64,000 nucleotides of DNA from Selenihalanaerobacter shriftii (GCF_900167185.1 NZ_FUWM01000004.1:62001-126000); one strand, 5' to 3'; shown: positions 16,294 to 26,323, counted from the stretch's first letter. A program made the numbers and translations. The notes: a model not told the origin generated them from the sequence alone.

Positions 16294-18810
16294 TTACTTA
16301 TACATTTCAAAATAATCATTAACTGTTGGGAACTTACCTAACACAGCTGCCATAGCTGCTACATGAGCACTACCTAAATAAGTTTGAGAATCAGCTGGGC
16401 CGATTCGGGACTGATAATTACGAGTTGTAGTCGTTAAAGCAGTTGCACCAGAACCGATTCGACGCTTATTACCCATACATAATCCACAACCAGGCATAGT
16501 AATTGTTGCACCTGCAGCAGTCAACTTAGCTAAACTGCCATCCTGAGCTAACTCATTATAAATATCTCTGGAAGCTGGACAGACTACAAAGTTAACTTCA
16601 TGTGGAACATGATGTCCTTCTACAATTCTAGCTGCTGCTCTAATACTTTCTAAGTCTCCTCCTACACAGCTACCGATAAAGACTTCATCTAACTCAGTAC
16701 CAGCTACCTCTGCTAACGGGGCTACATTATCAGGATGATGCGGTTTAGCTACCAACGGTTCATCCACTTCACCTAATGGAATTTCAATTGTAGCTGCATA
16801 TTCAGCCCCCTTATCAGCCTTTGGTAATACTGGATCTGATAAAAACTCTTCTATAGTATTAATAGTATCCTTAACCGATGGAGACTCCTCAACATCTGGT
16901 CGTGACTTTAAATATTCTAAGTTATCTTTAATAGTCTCTAAAGTAGTCTGATCAGATGGTACTGTACCTGCAGAAGCACTTCTTTCTGCTACAGCATTTG
17001 TTAATATATATCTTTCATTAGAATTTAAAAATTCTACACCTTCCATTTCAATGATTCGTCCATTATATATATCTTTACCTATAGTCTTTTCCGCATAAAG
17101 AACCAAAGTAGAAACTAAGTCCCGAGCTGTAATTCCTTCCTTCGGTTCTCCTTTAAAGACTACCCTTACTGACTCATCCATAGTTAAGTCCTGTTTACCA
17201 TACTTCATAGCCCCAGCTACAATGTCCGATGCAGCAGGAAAAGAGACTCCTCTAGGAGTTCTAGTATGTGAATCTCCACCTACAACTACATCTGCAGGCA
17301 GTATAAAACGATTACCGATAGTATGGATAATACCTTCACCTGGTTCTAAGCAGACTCCACCCCGTTCAGTTACAAATTCATCAATAAACTTATGTCTATT
17401 TCTGTCTTCACTAGATGGACATTCACCTGTATGACAAAGTGATTGTACTACTGCTTCAGCCCCAAAATCTCCACCAGCCATAGATTGATATTCATCAAGA
17501 GTCATTGGGCCTGTCGTGTCTTGAGAATAAACAGCTCTAACTGCTACTGTAGCTGTCTCGCCTGGTAGAATAGTCTCTTTCCCATCTAATCTATTTAACC
17601 CTACAATTTTTTGTGCTAAAGTTTGCGGTGGATTTTCATCTTCTTGCTTAGCTCCTACTGGTAATTTGTTTTCATCAAAATCTATATTATTCTCTTTACA
17701 ATATTGGGCAGCCCATTCTTGTAGTTCATTACCTGCATCAAAGTAAGTCATTCCTCCAGCAGCTATTTTATTTAATTTAAATTGAATCGGTAATTTAATA
17801 TCTAATTCTTCTTCATCATTAATAATTAATTTTTCATTAGCTACATCTACTCTCAATTGATCTCCCTCTTTGATCGGATCGGTGTCACATTCAACCGGTA
17901 AGATACCAGAAGCCACTAATGAATTCTTAAAGATTGGGGCAAAGCTTTTTGCTACTACTACGCCGCCGGCTTTCATTTCTGGCTCACCTGTAACCGGTTC
18001 ACCTAATACTTGTAACATAGTATAAGTAGCCGATTTTCGCGAAGAACCTTCTCCCAAAGCTGCACCTGCTACAAAGATAATATTATCATCTTCAATCTTT
18101 AATTCTTCTAAACGCTCTAAAAAATCTTCCTCATCTTCTCTACCATCCATAATAAATTGAGCGTGGCGTGGGTGATCTGTTCTACTATCAGCATTCTTAG
18201 AAGGACTTAAATGTCCAGTAGTAATATTGTTTCCTACTTTAATTGTAATTCCTTCATATATATCTTCTAAATCCCAACCTTGAGCAAACTTTCGTTCTGC
18301 CCAACTTTTAATAATATCTCGAGCTGCTTCATTATTAACAGCTAACTGGGCAACTTCTTTAAATTCAGACTCATTTACTAATACTGTTCCCTCTAAAACA
18401 TCAGTCACTTTTTTAACAAATAAGTCTTCTGTTAATATATCTATTAGCTCAATAGTAGCTGCGCCACCTTTCATTTCTGCTAATAAATCTAAAGCTTCTT
18501 CTGGACTTAAATATTCTGATTCAAGCTCCCCTTTAACAACTTTAGCTAATCCTTTAGCTTTTTGATAAGAAGAAGGGAAAGTACCTCTTTTTACTTCTTC
18601 AGAAATTAACCTCAAAATTAACTCGTCCACTTGCTCTGTTTCAAAAACAATAAATTCTTCTTGATTTAAATTTCCAATTTCTAATCCAGCCATTAATCCT
18701 TCAACTTCTTTAGCTGTTAATGGTCTCGGTGGTAAATCATATGTCCTCTTTCTCTCTATTGCTTTCATTTTATAATTTTCTAAGATCTCGATTAGCTCAA
18801 CTTTCTTCAT
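16294..18810 (-). CDS. acnB: Aconitate hydratase B
   Basis: The 838-residue protein is of AcnB type: an N-terminal HEAT-like domain (LPPRPLTAKEVEGLMAGL), a swivel domain (residues about 165-380), then the catalytic domains. The three Fe-S ligands are in FIGSCVGG and PGCGLCMG near the C-terminus, and HTGECPSSEDRNRHKFIDEF lies in the active-site region. It interconverts citrate and isocitrate, and may act on 2-methylcitrate products. GAGGAGGAGAG lies upstream of the ATG. It is a single-gene unit. With the synthase and dehydrogenase at 28.1-30.3 kb it could complete the citrate to 2-oxoglutarate branch. Confidence 0.95.
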   Translation of the reverse strand: MKKVELIEILENYKMKAIERKRTYDLPPRPLTAKEVEGLMAGLEIGNLNQEEFIVFETEQVDELILRLISEEVKRGTFPSSYQKAKGLAKVVKGELESEYLSPEEALDLLAEMKGGAATIELIDILTEDLFVKKVTDVLEGTVLVNESEFKEVAQLAVNNEAARDIIKSWAERKFAQGWDLEDIYEGITIKVGNNITTGHLSPSKNADSRTDHPRHAQFIMDGREDEEDFLERLEELKIEDDNIIFVAGAALGEGSSRKSATYTMLQVLGEPVTGEPEMKAGGVVVAKSFAPIFKNSLVASGILPVECDTDPIKEGDQLRVDVANEKLIINDEEELDIKLPIQFKLNKIAAGGMTYFDAGNELQEWAAQYCKENNIDFDENKLPVGAKQEDENPPQTLAQKIVGLNRLDGKETILPGETATVAVRAVYSQDTTGPMTLDEYQSMAGGDFGAEAVVQSLCHTGECPSSEDRNRHKFIDEFVTERGGVCLEPGEGIIHTIGNRFILPADVVVGGDSHTRTPRGVSFPAASDIVAGAMKYGKQDLTMDESVRVVFKGEPKEGITARDLVSTLVLYAEKTIGKDIYNGRIIEMEGVEFLNSNERYILTNAVAERSASAGTVPSDQTTLETIKDNLEYLKSRPDVEESPSVKDTINTIEEFLSDPVLPKADKGAEYAATIEIPLGEVDEPLVAKPHHPDNVAPLAEVAGTELDEVFIGSCVGGDLESIRAAARIVEGHHVPHEVNFVVCPASRDIYNELAQDGSLAKLTAAGATITMPGCGLCMGNKRRIGSGATALTTTTRNYQSRIGPADSQTYLGSAHVAAMAAVLGKFPTVNDYFEMYK

Positions 18811-18894
18811 ACCTTATTACTCTCCTCCTCATGTACTATATTCATGTTATAATTATACATTACTTATTGAACTTTTACAAACCAAAAATAATAT

Positions 18895-18933
18895 ATAAAA
18901 GCCCGCCTTGTTTTTAAGACGGGCTTTTATAGT
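18895..18933 (-). terminator. Intrinsic terminator of the CoA-disulfide-reductase-like gene
   Basis: On the minus strand GCCCGTCTT pairs with AAGGCGGGC (one T-G pair), followed by TTTTATA. The pairing is better on the minus strand, so it most likely ends the transcript of the gene at 18969-20942. Confidence 0.8.
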
Positions 18934-18968
18934 TATTAGAAAAATCAATAGTTAAATTTTAAGTATAA

Positions 18969-20942
18969 TTAATTGGTAATAAATATATTGAACTTATTAT
19001 CATTCTGCTTTATCTCTACTATCTCATAATTAGTTTCTTGACACCAAGACTTGATATCATTTCTAAAGTCTGGACCATCAACCACCACTTCTAAAATATC
19101 ATCTTCTTTCAACTCTTTTGCCTTTTTCTCTAACTTCTTACCTATATCTAAACACTGCTCTCCACAAAGATTTAAAGTAATAATATCACCTACAGGTTCT
19201 CCAGTCTCATCAGTAACAATTTGACCATGTTCTACTTTATCTTTTAAACCACTTTCAGACCTTGCTTCTTTATCTTGATGAATCTCTGTATAAAGTCTAT
19301 ATCCTCCACTTAGATTTTTTACCTTATCAAACCCATTCTGTAATAAAATCCGAGACGCTATATAGGAACGTAACCCACTTCCACAATAAAGAATTAACTC
19401 TTTATCTTTAGGTAATTCATCTAATCTATTTCGAAATTCACTAAGAGGAATATTTATACTATTTTCAATACCTGCCATATCTTCAATAGACCCCATTCTA
19501 TTCTCTGACGCTGACCTAGTATCTACTAATAGTTTGTCCTGCCAATCCAACTCATCTAACTCCCACCAATGGATAATATCTGTTATTTCTTTAAGAAGGT
19601 TACCAGCAACAAAACCAGCCATATTTACTGGATCTTTAGCTGAAGAATATGGCGGTGCATATGCTAACTCTAATTCTTGCAAGTCAAATACTGTCTTCTT
19701 AAATCTAAGTACTGTCGCTAAAACATCAATTCTTTTATCTACACCATCTAAACCAACAATCTGTGCTCCTAGTAATTCACCATCTTCTGGCTTAAATAAA
19801 ACCTTTACAAACATTCTTAATCCGCCAGGATAATAACCAGCATGAGAACGAGAAATTGTAATAGAGGCTTGATAATCAATGCCTTCCTGTTGTAAACTCT
19901 CTTCATTCTTCCCAGTCGAAGCCACAGTACAATCAAAGACTTTCGCCACTGAACTACCTTGTGTTCCTGTAAACTTCTCTTTACGTCCTGCTAAATTATT
20001 AGCTACTATTCTACCTTGTTTATTAGCTGGTCCTGCCAAAGGTATATGAGTCCTATTTCCAGTAACATAATCTTTAACCTCAATAGCATCACCTAAAGCA
20101 TATATATTCTCATCAGAGGTCTTCATATATTCATCAACTAAAATAGCACCGGTTTCACCTAACTCTAAATCTGCTTTTTCAGCTAATTCTACATTCGGCT
20201 TAACTCCAATGGCCATAATAATCATATCAGCGTCTAACTGCTTACCACTTTCTAAAACAACATCAGTCACATTACCTTTATCTTCAAAAGATTTTACTCC
20301 ATCTTCTAAATAGAGTTTGATTCCTTGCTCTCGCATATGATTATGAAGAATAGATGCCATATCATAATCAATAGGTCCCATTACCTGGTCAGCTGCTTCT
20401 ACTAAAGAAACATCTAAACCTTGATCATGTAAATTTTCTACCATTTCTATTCCAATGAATCCACCGCCAATTACTACGGCTTTCTCTGGATTTTTCTCAT
20501 CTAAATACCCCTTAATCTCATCTGTATCTGGAATATTACGCAAAGTAAAAATCCGCTCATCCTCAATCCCTGGAATAGGTGGTTTGATCGGTTCTGCTCC
20601 TGGAGATAAAACCAGGTAATCATAATCCTCGACGTACTCTTCGTTATTAGTTAAATCTTTCACTTTAATCTCCTGTTTATTAGGATTAATATCAATTACT
20701 TCATTCTCTACTCTAACATCTATATTGAACCTATTTCCCATCTTCTTTGGAGTCTGTACTAATAATTTATCTCTTTTTTCAATGGTACCACCAATATAAT
20801 ATGGTAGTCCACAATTAGCAAAAGAGATATATTCTCCTCTTTCAAACATAATGATTTCTGCATCTTCATCCATTCTTCGTAGTCTAGCAGCTGTACTTGC
20901 TCCACCAGCTACACCACCAACTATTAATATTTTATTACTCAT
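18969..20942 (-). CDS. CoA-disulfide reductase-like flavoprotein with rhodanese and degenerate TusA domains
   Basis: The 657-residue protein starts at the ATG at 20942 (AAGGAGG nine bases upstream). Domains in order: FAD/NAD pyridine-nucleotide disulfide oxidoreductase (1-320, FAD motif GGVAGGASTAARLRR; redox cysteine 44 in SFANCGLPYY), dimerisation domain (330-450), rhodanese domain (about 460-555, active-site cysteine in LYCGSGLRS), and a TusA-like domain (about 580-650). In the last domain the normal CPGP is replaced by CLDIG, so it keeps one cysteine but not the proline signature. Such fusions reduce CoA or persulfide disulfides and handle sulfane sulfur. It follows the ArsR gene and is a close paralogue of the 856-residue protein upstream. 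Confidence 0.88.
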   Translation of the reverse strand: MSNKILIVGGVAGGASTAARLRRMDEDAEIIMFERGEYISFANCGLPYYIGGTIEKRDKLLVQTPKKMGNRFNIDVRVENEVIDINPNKQEIKVKDLTNNEEYVEDYDYLVLSPGAEPIKPPIPGIEDERIFTLRNIPDTDEIKGYLDEKNPEKAVVIGGGFIGIEMVENLHDQGLDVSLVEAADQVMGPIDYDMASILHNHMREQGIKLYLEDGVKSFEDKGNVTDVVLESGKQLDADMIIMAIGVKPNVELAEKADLELGETGAILVDEYMKTSDENIYALGDAIEVKDYVTGNRTHIPLAGPANKQGRIVANNLAGRKEKFTGTQGSSVAKVFDCTVASTGKNEESLQQEGIDYQASITISRSHAGYYPGGLRMFVKVLFKPEDGELLGAQIVGLDGVDKRIDVLATVLRFKKTVFDLQELELAYAPPYSSAKDPVNMAGFVAGNLLKEITDIIHWWELDELDWQDKLLVDTRSASENRMGSIEDMAGIENSINIPLSEFRNRLDELPKDKELILYCGSGLRSYIASRILLQNGFDKVKNLSGGYRLYTEIHQDKEARSESGLKDKVEHGQIVTDETGEPVGDIITLNLCGEQCLDIGKKLEKKAKELKEDDILEVVVDGPDFRNDIKSWCQETNYEIVEIKQNDNKFNIFITN

Positions 20943-21012
20943 ACATTCTTCCTCCTTTTCCATACTATAAATCATATCTTAAAATTTATTATTTACCATT
21001 TAAATAATATTA

Positions 21013-21309
21013 TTATTCAAATAATGATTCTATTATTCTTTTAGCATCTTCATTAACTACTGAATAATTAACTTGAACCCCTTCTCTTTCACCCTTTATA
21101 ATTCCTGCGCTCCTTAATTTAGCCAAATGTTGTGAAACTGTAGACTGTGGCATCTCCATACAATTTTGCAAATTAGAAACATTACTGCTTCCTATATTCA
21201 ATAATCCCTTTACAATACATAATCTTGCTGGATGAGATAAAGCCTTTAAAATTTTTGTCTTCCTTTTCAACTCCTCCATATTAACCTTAATCTCTTGATA
21301 TTTTGCCAC
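21013..21309 (-). CDS. ArsR-family transcriptional regulator
   Basis: The 98-residue winged-helix protein has the ArsR core: KALSHPARLCIVKGLL, then the recognition helix MPQSTVSQHLAKLRSAGII. It has two cysteines, one in RLCIV and one in QNCMEM. Paired cysteines are used by some ArsR proteins to sense persulfides or oxidants, which suits the sulfur-redox genes on both sides; this sensing is inference. The start is GTG at 21309 with GGAGGGG upstream. It lies between the two related flavoprotein genes, on the same strand, 70 bases before the second one. Confidence 0.88.
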   Translation of the reverse strand: MAKYQEIKVNMEELKRKTKILKALSHPARLCIVKGLLNIGSSNVSNLQNCMEMPQSTVSQHLAKLRSAGIIKGEREGVQVNYSVVNEDAKRIIESLFE

Positions 21310-21454
21310 TGATTCCCCTCCTAGCTTAATTCATATTATTATATAATAAACTCATTTTAATTAATCCCTTTATCTAAATATTAAAATATTTACATGCTTT
21401 TGTCAAGATTAATAAGATATATTTTCCATTAAACATATTTAAATTAATATATAA

Positions 21455-21490
21455 TTAGGTCGTCCCCATTAATTGAGAACGACCTAAGTT
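21455..21490 (-). terminator. Hairpin after the 856-residue fusion gene
   Basis: TAGGTCGT on the minus strand pairs with ACGACCTA, extended by further G-T pairs, and is followed by an A/T-rich stretch without a clean T run. It probably ends the upstream transcript at least in part. Confidence 0.6.
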
Positions 21491-21513
21491 TAAGGTGATA
21501 AACTATTTACTCT

Positions 21514-24084
21514 TTAGATAAACAAGTTCATATTTGAACCTTCAGCTTCATTAAGATAAGTTGCAACTCCTCCTAGGTCTACACCATCAATTAATTCTTC
21601 TTTTTTAATTCCTAATACATCCATAGACATTTGGCAAGCTACTAAATTAACTCCTGATAATTTAGCTTGACCAATTAATGCTTCTAAAGAATCTACATTC
21701 TTATTTTCCATTACTTTTCTCATCATTTTACGTCCCATACCCATCATATTCATCTTAGAAAGCCCTAATCTTTTACTTCCTCGTGGCATCATAGAACTGA
21801 ACATTTTATCCATAAATCCTTTTTCTACATCTACATATTCATCTTTTCGTAGTACATTCAAGCCCCAAAAAGTGAAGAACATCGTTACCTCTTTGCCCAT
21901 AGAAGCGGCACCATTAGCAATAATGAACGAAGCCAATACTCTATCTAAATCATCACTAAAGACTACCATTGTTTTATTATCTCCTACAGCCTTACCTAAG
22001 GATTCAGCTACTTCATTCTTCTCTCCTGCTTCTCCACCTTTTTTAATGAAAGCAATGAATTTATTTCCTTCTGTATCTAACTTTAATAAAGTATTACCTG
22101 TTGACTCACACCATGATTCAATGTCAGCACTGAAAGCTGGGTCAGTAGCTGATGCTTCTAAAATATCACCAGGATCTAATTCCTCCATTTTACGATAGAC
22201 CTGCATAATCGGTCCTGGACATTGTAATCCACAAGCATCCACTTTAAATGTCTCTACATCACCTAAAGGTTCACCTGTCTCATCAGTTTCTATATCTCCA
22301 TTCTCTCTAGCGATTAACTCATCTTTTCCTCTTTCCACATGCTCATTTTTTTGTTGCGATTCCTTCCCTTTAGTAGCCGAACCACTAGCAGAACCTGTAA
22401 CATTACTAGGGTCATCTTTTCTAAACTCTTTGTCTTTTTGCACTTGTTTATATAATCGATAGCCACCACTTAAATTTCGTATGTCCTTAAATCCATTCTG
22501 TAATAAAATTCGAGTTGCTATATAGCCTCGTAAGCCTACTTGACAATATACAATAATTTCTTTGTCCTTTGGAATCTCATTTAATCTATCTCTTAAATCA
22601 TTTAATGGAATATTTGTTGAACCATCAATTGCTCCTAAGTCATTCTCAACTTCTGTTCTAATATCCAACAAAAATGTATTATTTTCATCTAACTCATCTA
22701 TTTCTGACCAATGAATAATATCCATTTCTCCATTAAGAATATTACCAGCAGTAAAACCAGCCATATTTACTGGATCTTTAGCCGAAGAATAAGGTGGAGC
22801 ATATGCTAACTCTAATTCTTGTAAGTCAAATACTGTCTTTTTGAATCTAAGTGCTGTCGCTAAAACATCAATTCTCTTATCTACACCGTCTCGACCAACA
22901 ATCTGTGCTCCTAATACTTCACCATCTTCTGGCTTAAATAAAATCTTTACGGTCATTGGAATAGCACCTGGATAATAACCTGCATGAGATTTAGACATTG
23001 TAAATGAAACTTCATAATCAATTCCTTCTTGTTCTAAGCTCTTTTCATTCTTCCCAGTCGAAGCCACAGTTAAATCAAAAATTTTAGCTACTGAGCTACC
23101 TTGCGTTCCTGTAAATTTATCTTTACGACCAGTTAAGTTATTAGCCACTATTCTACCTTGTTTATTAGCCGGTCCTGCTAGAGGAATATGAGTCTTATTT
23201 CCAGTTACATAATCTTTAACCTCAACAGCATCACCTAAAGCATATATATTTTCCTCTGATGTCTTCATATATTCATCAACTAAAATAGCACCAGTCTCAC
23301 CTAGTTCTAAGCCCGCTTTTTTGGCTAATTCTACACTTGGTTTAACTCCAATAGCCATAATAATCATATCTGCTTCTAATTCTTTACCACTTTCTAAAAT
23401 GACATCAGTCATATTATCGTTATCTTCAAAAGCCTTTACTCCATCTTCTAAGTAAAGCTTAACTTCTTTTTGACGCATATGATTATGAAGAATAGATGCC
23501 ATTTCATAATCAATAGGTCCCATTACCTGGTCAGCTGCTTCTACTAAAGAAACATCTAAACCTTGATCATGTAAATTTTCCACCATTTCTAGGCCAATGA
23601 ATCCACCACCAATTACTACTGCTTTCTCTGGATTCTTATCATCTAAATACTTTTTAATTGCATCTGTGTCTGGAATATTACGCAATGTGAAAATCCGCTC
23701 ATTCTCAATCCCTGGAATAGATGGTTTAATCGGTTCAGCCCCTGGAGATAAGACCAAATAATCATAATCCTCGACATACTCTTCATCATTAGATAAATCT
23801 TTCACTTTAATTTCCTGTTCACTAGGATTAATATCAATTACTTCATTCTTTACTTTAATATCTATATTAAATCTAGCCCCCATCTTATCTGGAGTCTGTA
23901 CTAATAATTTATCTCGTTCCTCAATAGTTCCCCCAATGTAATATGGTAATCCACAATTAGCAAAAGAGATATATTCTCCTCTTTCAAACATAATGATTTC
24001 TGCATCTTCATCCATTCTTCGTAGTCTAGCCGCTGTACTTGCTCCACCGGCTACACCACCAATTATTAATATCTTGTTAGACAT
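21514..24084 (-). CDS. Four-domain sulfur-redox fusion: CoA-disulfide reductase, rhodanese, TusA, DsrE-like
   Basis: The 856-residue protein has a flavoprotein disulfide reductase (1-450, FAD motif GGVAGGASTAARLRR, cysteine 44 in SFANCGLPYY) and a rhodanese domain (about 460-550, cysteine in VYCQVGLRG). After a polar linker rich in Ser, Lys and Glu comes a true TusA domain (about 610-685, DACGLQCPGPIMQ). The C-terminal DsrE/DsrF-like domain (about 695-856) has ACQMSMDVLGI with a likely active cysteine. All the parts move sulfane sulfur or reduce disulfides, so one chain could pass a persulfide from rhodanese to TusA to DsrE. It is the first gene before arsR and the shorter paralogue. Natural substrate unknown: CoA persulfide, polysulfide or CoA disulfide are candidates. 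Confidence 0.9.
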   Translation of the reverse strand: MSNKILIIGGVAGGASTAARLRRMDEDAEIIMFERGEYISFANCGLPYYIGGTIEERDKLLVQTPDKMGARFNIDIKVKNEVIDINPSEQEIKVKDLSNDEEYVEDYDYLVLSPGAEPIKPSIPGIENERIFTLRNIPDTDAIKKYLDDKNPEKAVVIGGGFIGLEMVENLHDQGLDVSLVEAADQVMGPIDYEMASILHNHMRQKEVKLYLEDGVKAFEDNDNMTDVILESGKELEADMIIMAIGVKPSVELAKKAGLELGETGAILVDEYMKTSEENIYALGDAVEVKDYVTGNKTHIPLAGPANKQGRIVANNLTGRKDKFTGTQGSSVAKIFDLTVASTGKNEKSLEQEGIDYEVSFTMSKSHAGYYPGAIPMTVKILFKPEDGEVLGAQIVGRDGVDKRIDVLATALRFKKTVFDLQELELAYAPPYSSAKDPVNMAGFTAGNILNGEMDIIHWSEIDELDENNTFLLDIRTEVENDLGAIDGSTNIPLNDLRDRLNEIPKDKEIIVYCQVGLRGYIATRILLQNGFKDIRNLSGGYRLYKQVQKDKEFRKDDPSNVTGSASGSATKGKESQQKNEHVERGKDELIARENGDIETDETGEPLGDVETFKVDACGLQCPGPIMQVYRKMEELDPGDILEASATDPAFSADIESWCESTGNTLLKLDTEGNKFIAFIKKGGEAGEKNEVAESLGKAVGDNKTMVVFSDDLDRVLASFIIANGAASMGKEVTMFFTFWGLNVLRKDEYVDVEKGFMDKMFSSMMPRGSKRLGLSKMNMMGMGRKMMRKVMENKNVDSLEALIGQAKLSGVNLVACQMSMDVLGIKKEELIDGVDLGGVATYLNEAEGSNMNLFI

Positions 24085-24280
24085 TCTTCTGCCTCCTCTA
24101 AATTAACGAATTTAGTATAGTATAGGTCAATGAATTATAAAATTAATTATTTAATTATCTAAATCACTTATTAAAATAAAGCTTTAATTATTCATTTCCT
24201 CCCAATCCCTTTATATATTTATATATTATAATACTTAAATCTATTTGTCAAGATTTAAGTATCCATGTCGAAAAACTTTT

Positions 24281-24505
24281 TTACTTCTCTCCCTCTAACT
24301 TAGAGATAAGTGACTTAGGCAAACCTGCCTTACCATCTAAGAATTCAATCCCTAATAAGCGTCCTTCTCCATCAAAATCTAGAACTTTATCTTCAACTTT
24401 AATTGAATACTCCACTTCTCCTTCACAAATTTCTGCTAAATAAATATACCCTAAATCAGCTTCTTGATCATAAGTAACTTTTACTTTAAATTCTATTTCC
24501 ATCAT
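24281..24505 (-). CDS. DUF2283-family small protein
   Basis: The 74-residue acidic protein has the DUF2283 pattern: VTYDQEADLGYIYLAE, then the beta-rich VLDFDGEGRLLGIEFLD. The function of this family is not known. AGGAGG lies about ten bases before the first ATG at 24505; a second ATG follows directly. It is a lone gene between the sulfur-redox group and the second cold-shock gene. Confidence 0.8.
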   Translation of the reverse strand: MMEIEFKVKVTYDQEADLGYIYLAEICEGEVEYSIKVEDKVLDFDGEGRLLGIEFLDGKAGLPKSLISKLEGEK

Positions 24506-24544
24506 TATTAAGTTGCCTCCTAAATAAAAAAATATTATTTAAAA

Positions 24545-24585
24545 CTTAAAAAAGGTCTAGGAATATCTTCCCAGACCTTTATATT
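24545..24585 (-). terminator. Intrinsic terminator of the second cold-shock gene
   Basis: On the minus strand AAAGGTCTGGGAA pairs with TTCCTAGACCTTT (one G-T pair) around GATA, followed by a run of T residues. Confidence 0.85.
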
Positions 24586-24629
24586 ACCTAATATTTAATT
24601 TTTCATTAATAACTACTTTAAGTATAATA

Positions 24630-24830
24630 TTATATTATACTTACATTAGTTGCTTGTAGTCCTCGATCCCCATCTACTACATCAAACTCTACTTGTTGTC
24701 CTTCTTCTAAAGACTTAAATCCATCAGCTTCAATAGCTGAATAATGTACAAAAACATCATCTTCATCTGGTACTTCAATAAATCCATACCCTTTTTCATT
24801 ACTAAACCACTTAACTGTTCCTGTTTTCAT
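24630..24830 (-). CDS. Cold-shock protein, CspA family (second copy)
   Basis: The 66-residue cold-shock domain protein has KGYGFIEV and DVFVHYSAI, the RNA-binding motifs. It differs from the copy at 610-810 at only a few positions, mostly near the start and the C-terminus. AGGAGG lies upstream of the ATG. It has its own terminator and thus forms a single-gene unit. Such pairs often differ in when they are made (cold versus stationary phase), but that cannot be seen here. Confidence 0.95.
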   Translation of the reverse strand: MKTGTVKWFSNEKGYGFIEVPDEDDVFVHYSAIEADGFKSLEEGQQVEFDVVDGDRGLQATNVSII

Positions 24831-24934
24831 AAAACTTAATTCCTCCTAATTCTTTACCCTTACTGGGCATCTTTATATTTTATATAATGCAATCTTAGTG
24901 TACACATTATAAAATATAGTTATACATGCATAAC

Positions 24935-26308
24935 TTAAGAATTTTTAACTATTTTGGCTACCGATTCAATATGATAGGTCTGGGGAAACATATCAACCGG
25001 CTGGATTACTTCTACTTTATAATCATCAGCAGTTAAAAACTTTAAATCTCTAGCTAAACTACTTGGATTACACGAAACATAGATAATCTTTTCAGGAGCT
25101 AATTCTAAAAATGCCTCTAAAACCTCTTGATGACATCCTTTTCGCGGGGGATCAACCACTACTACTTCTGGAGCTAAACCTTCTGCTCTCAATTTAGGTA
25201 AAACTTCTCTTACTTTACCTACTTCAAAATTACAATTATCTATTTGATTTAATTTAGCATTCTCTTTAGCATCTTTAATAGCTTGACTAACAACTTCAAT
25301 GCCATATACTTCCTTAGCATCTTGAGCTAAATATAGTGAAATCGAACCTATTCCACAATAAGCATCAACTACCCTTTCTTCTTCAGTTAAATCTGCATAC
25401 TTTAATACTTGGTCATAAAGTCTTTTAGCCTGTAAAGTATTAACTTGAAAGAAAGACTCAGCAGATATCTTATATCTAATATTACCTATGTAATCTATTA
25501 TTTTATTTTTTCCTGCTAATAAACAAGTCTTATCTCCTAAAATAACATTAGTCTTTTGTTGATTAATATTTTGTTGAATACTAATTAATTCAGAAATCTC
25601 AGACATTAACTTCTGACTTATCTCCTGCTCATAAGGTAATCTGTCTCCATTTGTTACAAATACCAACATAGCTTGATTAGTACAGACTCCTACTCTTACA
25701 ACTAAATGTCTTAATAATCCTTTATTAGTCTTTTCATTATAAATAGTAATCTCATAATCCTCAATTAATTCAATACTCTTCTTAATTATTCTATTTATCA
25801 ACTGATGTTGAATCAAACATTCACTCATATCAATAATCTGATGACTACCTGCAGCATAAAAGCCAGTTATCACCTCTTCATCTTTTAACCCTAAAGGAAA
25901 CTGGGCCTTATTTCGATAAAAATAAGGATTCTCCATCCCTATTACTGGTTTAATCTGCACCTCCTGTAAGTGCCCAATCCTTTCTACGGCATCCCTAACT
26001 ATCTCTTGCTTATATTCTAATTGAGCTGGATAATTAATATGTTGTAGTTGACAACCACCACAAGCACTACTAACTTCACATTTTCCCGTTATTCTCTCAT
26101 CAGCTGGCTCAATAATTTCAATAATCTTTGCTCGTGCATAATTTTTCTTAACTTTTGTAATTTCTATCTTAACCTTCTCTCCAGGAACCCCTTCTGAAAT
26201 AAAAATAGCAAAACCATCTTTTCTACCTACTACATCACCACCATAAGCTAAATTTTCTAGTTCAATTATTACTTGTTCGCCTATTTTAACTGGTTTAGAT
26301 TTGGACAC
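24935..26308 (-). CDS. 23S rRNA (uracil-5-)-methyltransferase, RumA/RlmD family
   Basis: The 457-residue protein has an N-terminal TRAM domain (residues 1-60), Fe-S cluster cysteines in CEVSSACGGC and a later one in SECLIQH, then a class I methyltransferase domain (VVDAYCGIGSISLYLA). It ends with the catalytic elements DPPRKGC and YVSCNPSSLARDL, the latter with the nucleophilic cysteine. It transfers a methyl group from S-adenosylmethionine to C5 of a uridine in 23S rRNA. Which uridine (1939 or 747 numbering) cannot be told. The start is GTG at 26308 with GAGGG upstream, 15 bases after the amidohydrolase gene, so the two may be co-transcribed. Confidence 0.93.
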   Translation of the reverse strand: MSKSKPVKIGEQVIIELENLAYGGDVVGRKDGFAIFISEGVPGEKVKIEITKVKKNYARAKIIEIIEPADERITGKCEVSSACGGCQLQHINYPAQLEYKQEIVRDAVERIGHLQEVQIKPVIGMENPYFYRNKAQFPLGLKDEEVITGFYAAGSHQIIDMSECLIQHQLINRIIKKSIELIEDYEITIYNEKTNKGLLRHLVVRVGVCTNQAMLVFVTNGDRLPYEQEISQKLMSEISELISIQQNINQQKTNVILGDKTCLLAGKNKIIDYIGNIRYKISAESFFQVNTLQAKRLYDQVLKYADLTEEERVVDAYCGIGSISLYLAQDAKEVYGIEVVSQAIKDAKENAKLNQIDNCNFEVGKVREVLPKLRAEGLAPEVVVVDPPRKGCHQEVLEAFLELAPEKIIYVSCNPSSLARDLKFLTADDYKVEVIQPVDMFPQTYHIESVAKIVKNS

Positions 26309-26323
26309 TACCTACCCTCTCCT

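Noticed and set aside
24266-24273. TGTCGAAA as another purine-regulon box
   Set aside because: It lies far from the purine genes, after the DUF2283 stop codon. It was taken as a chance match and as a warning about the motif.
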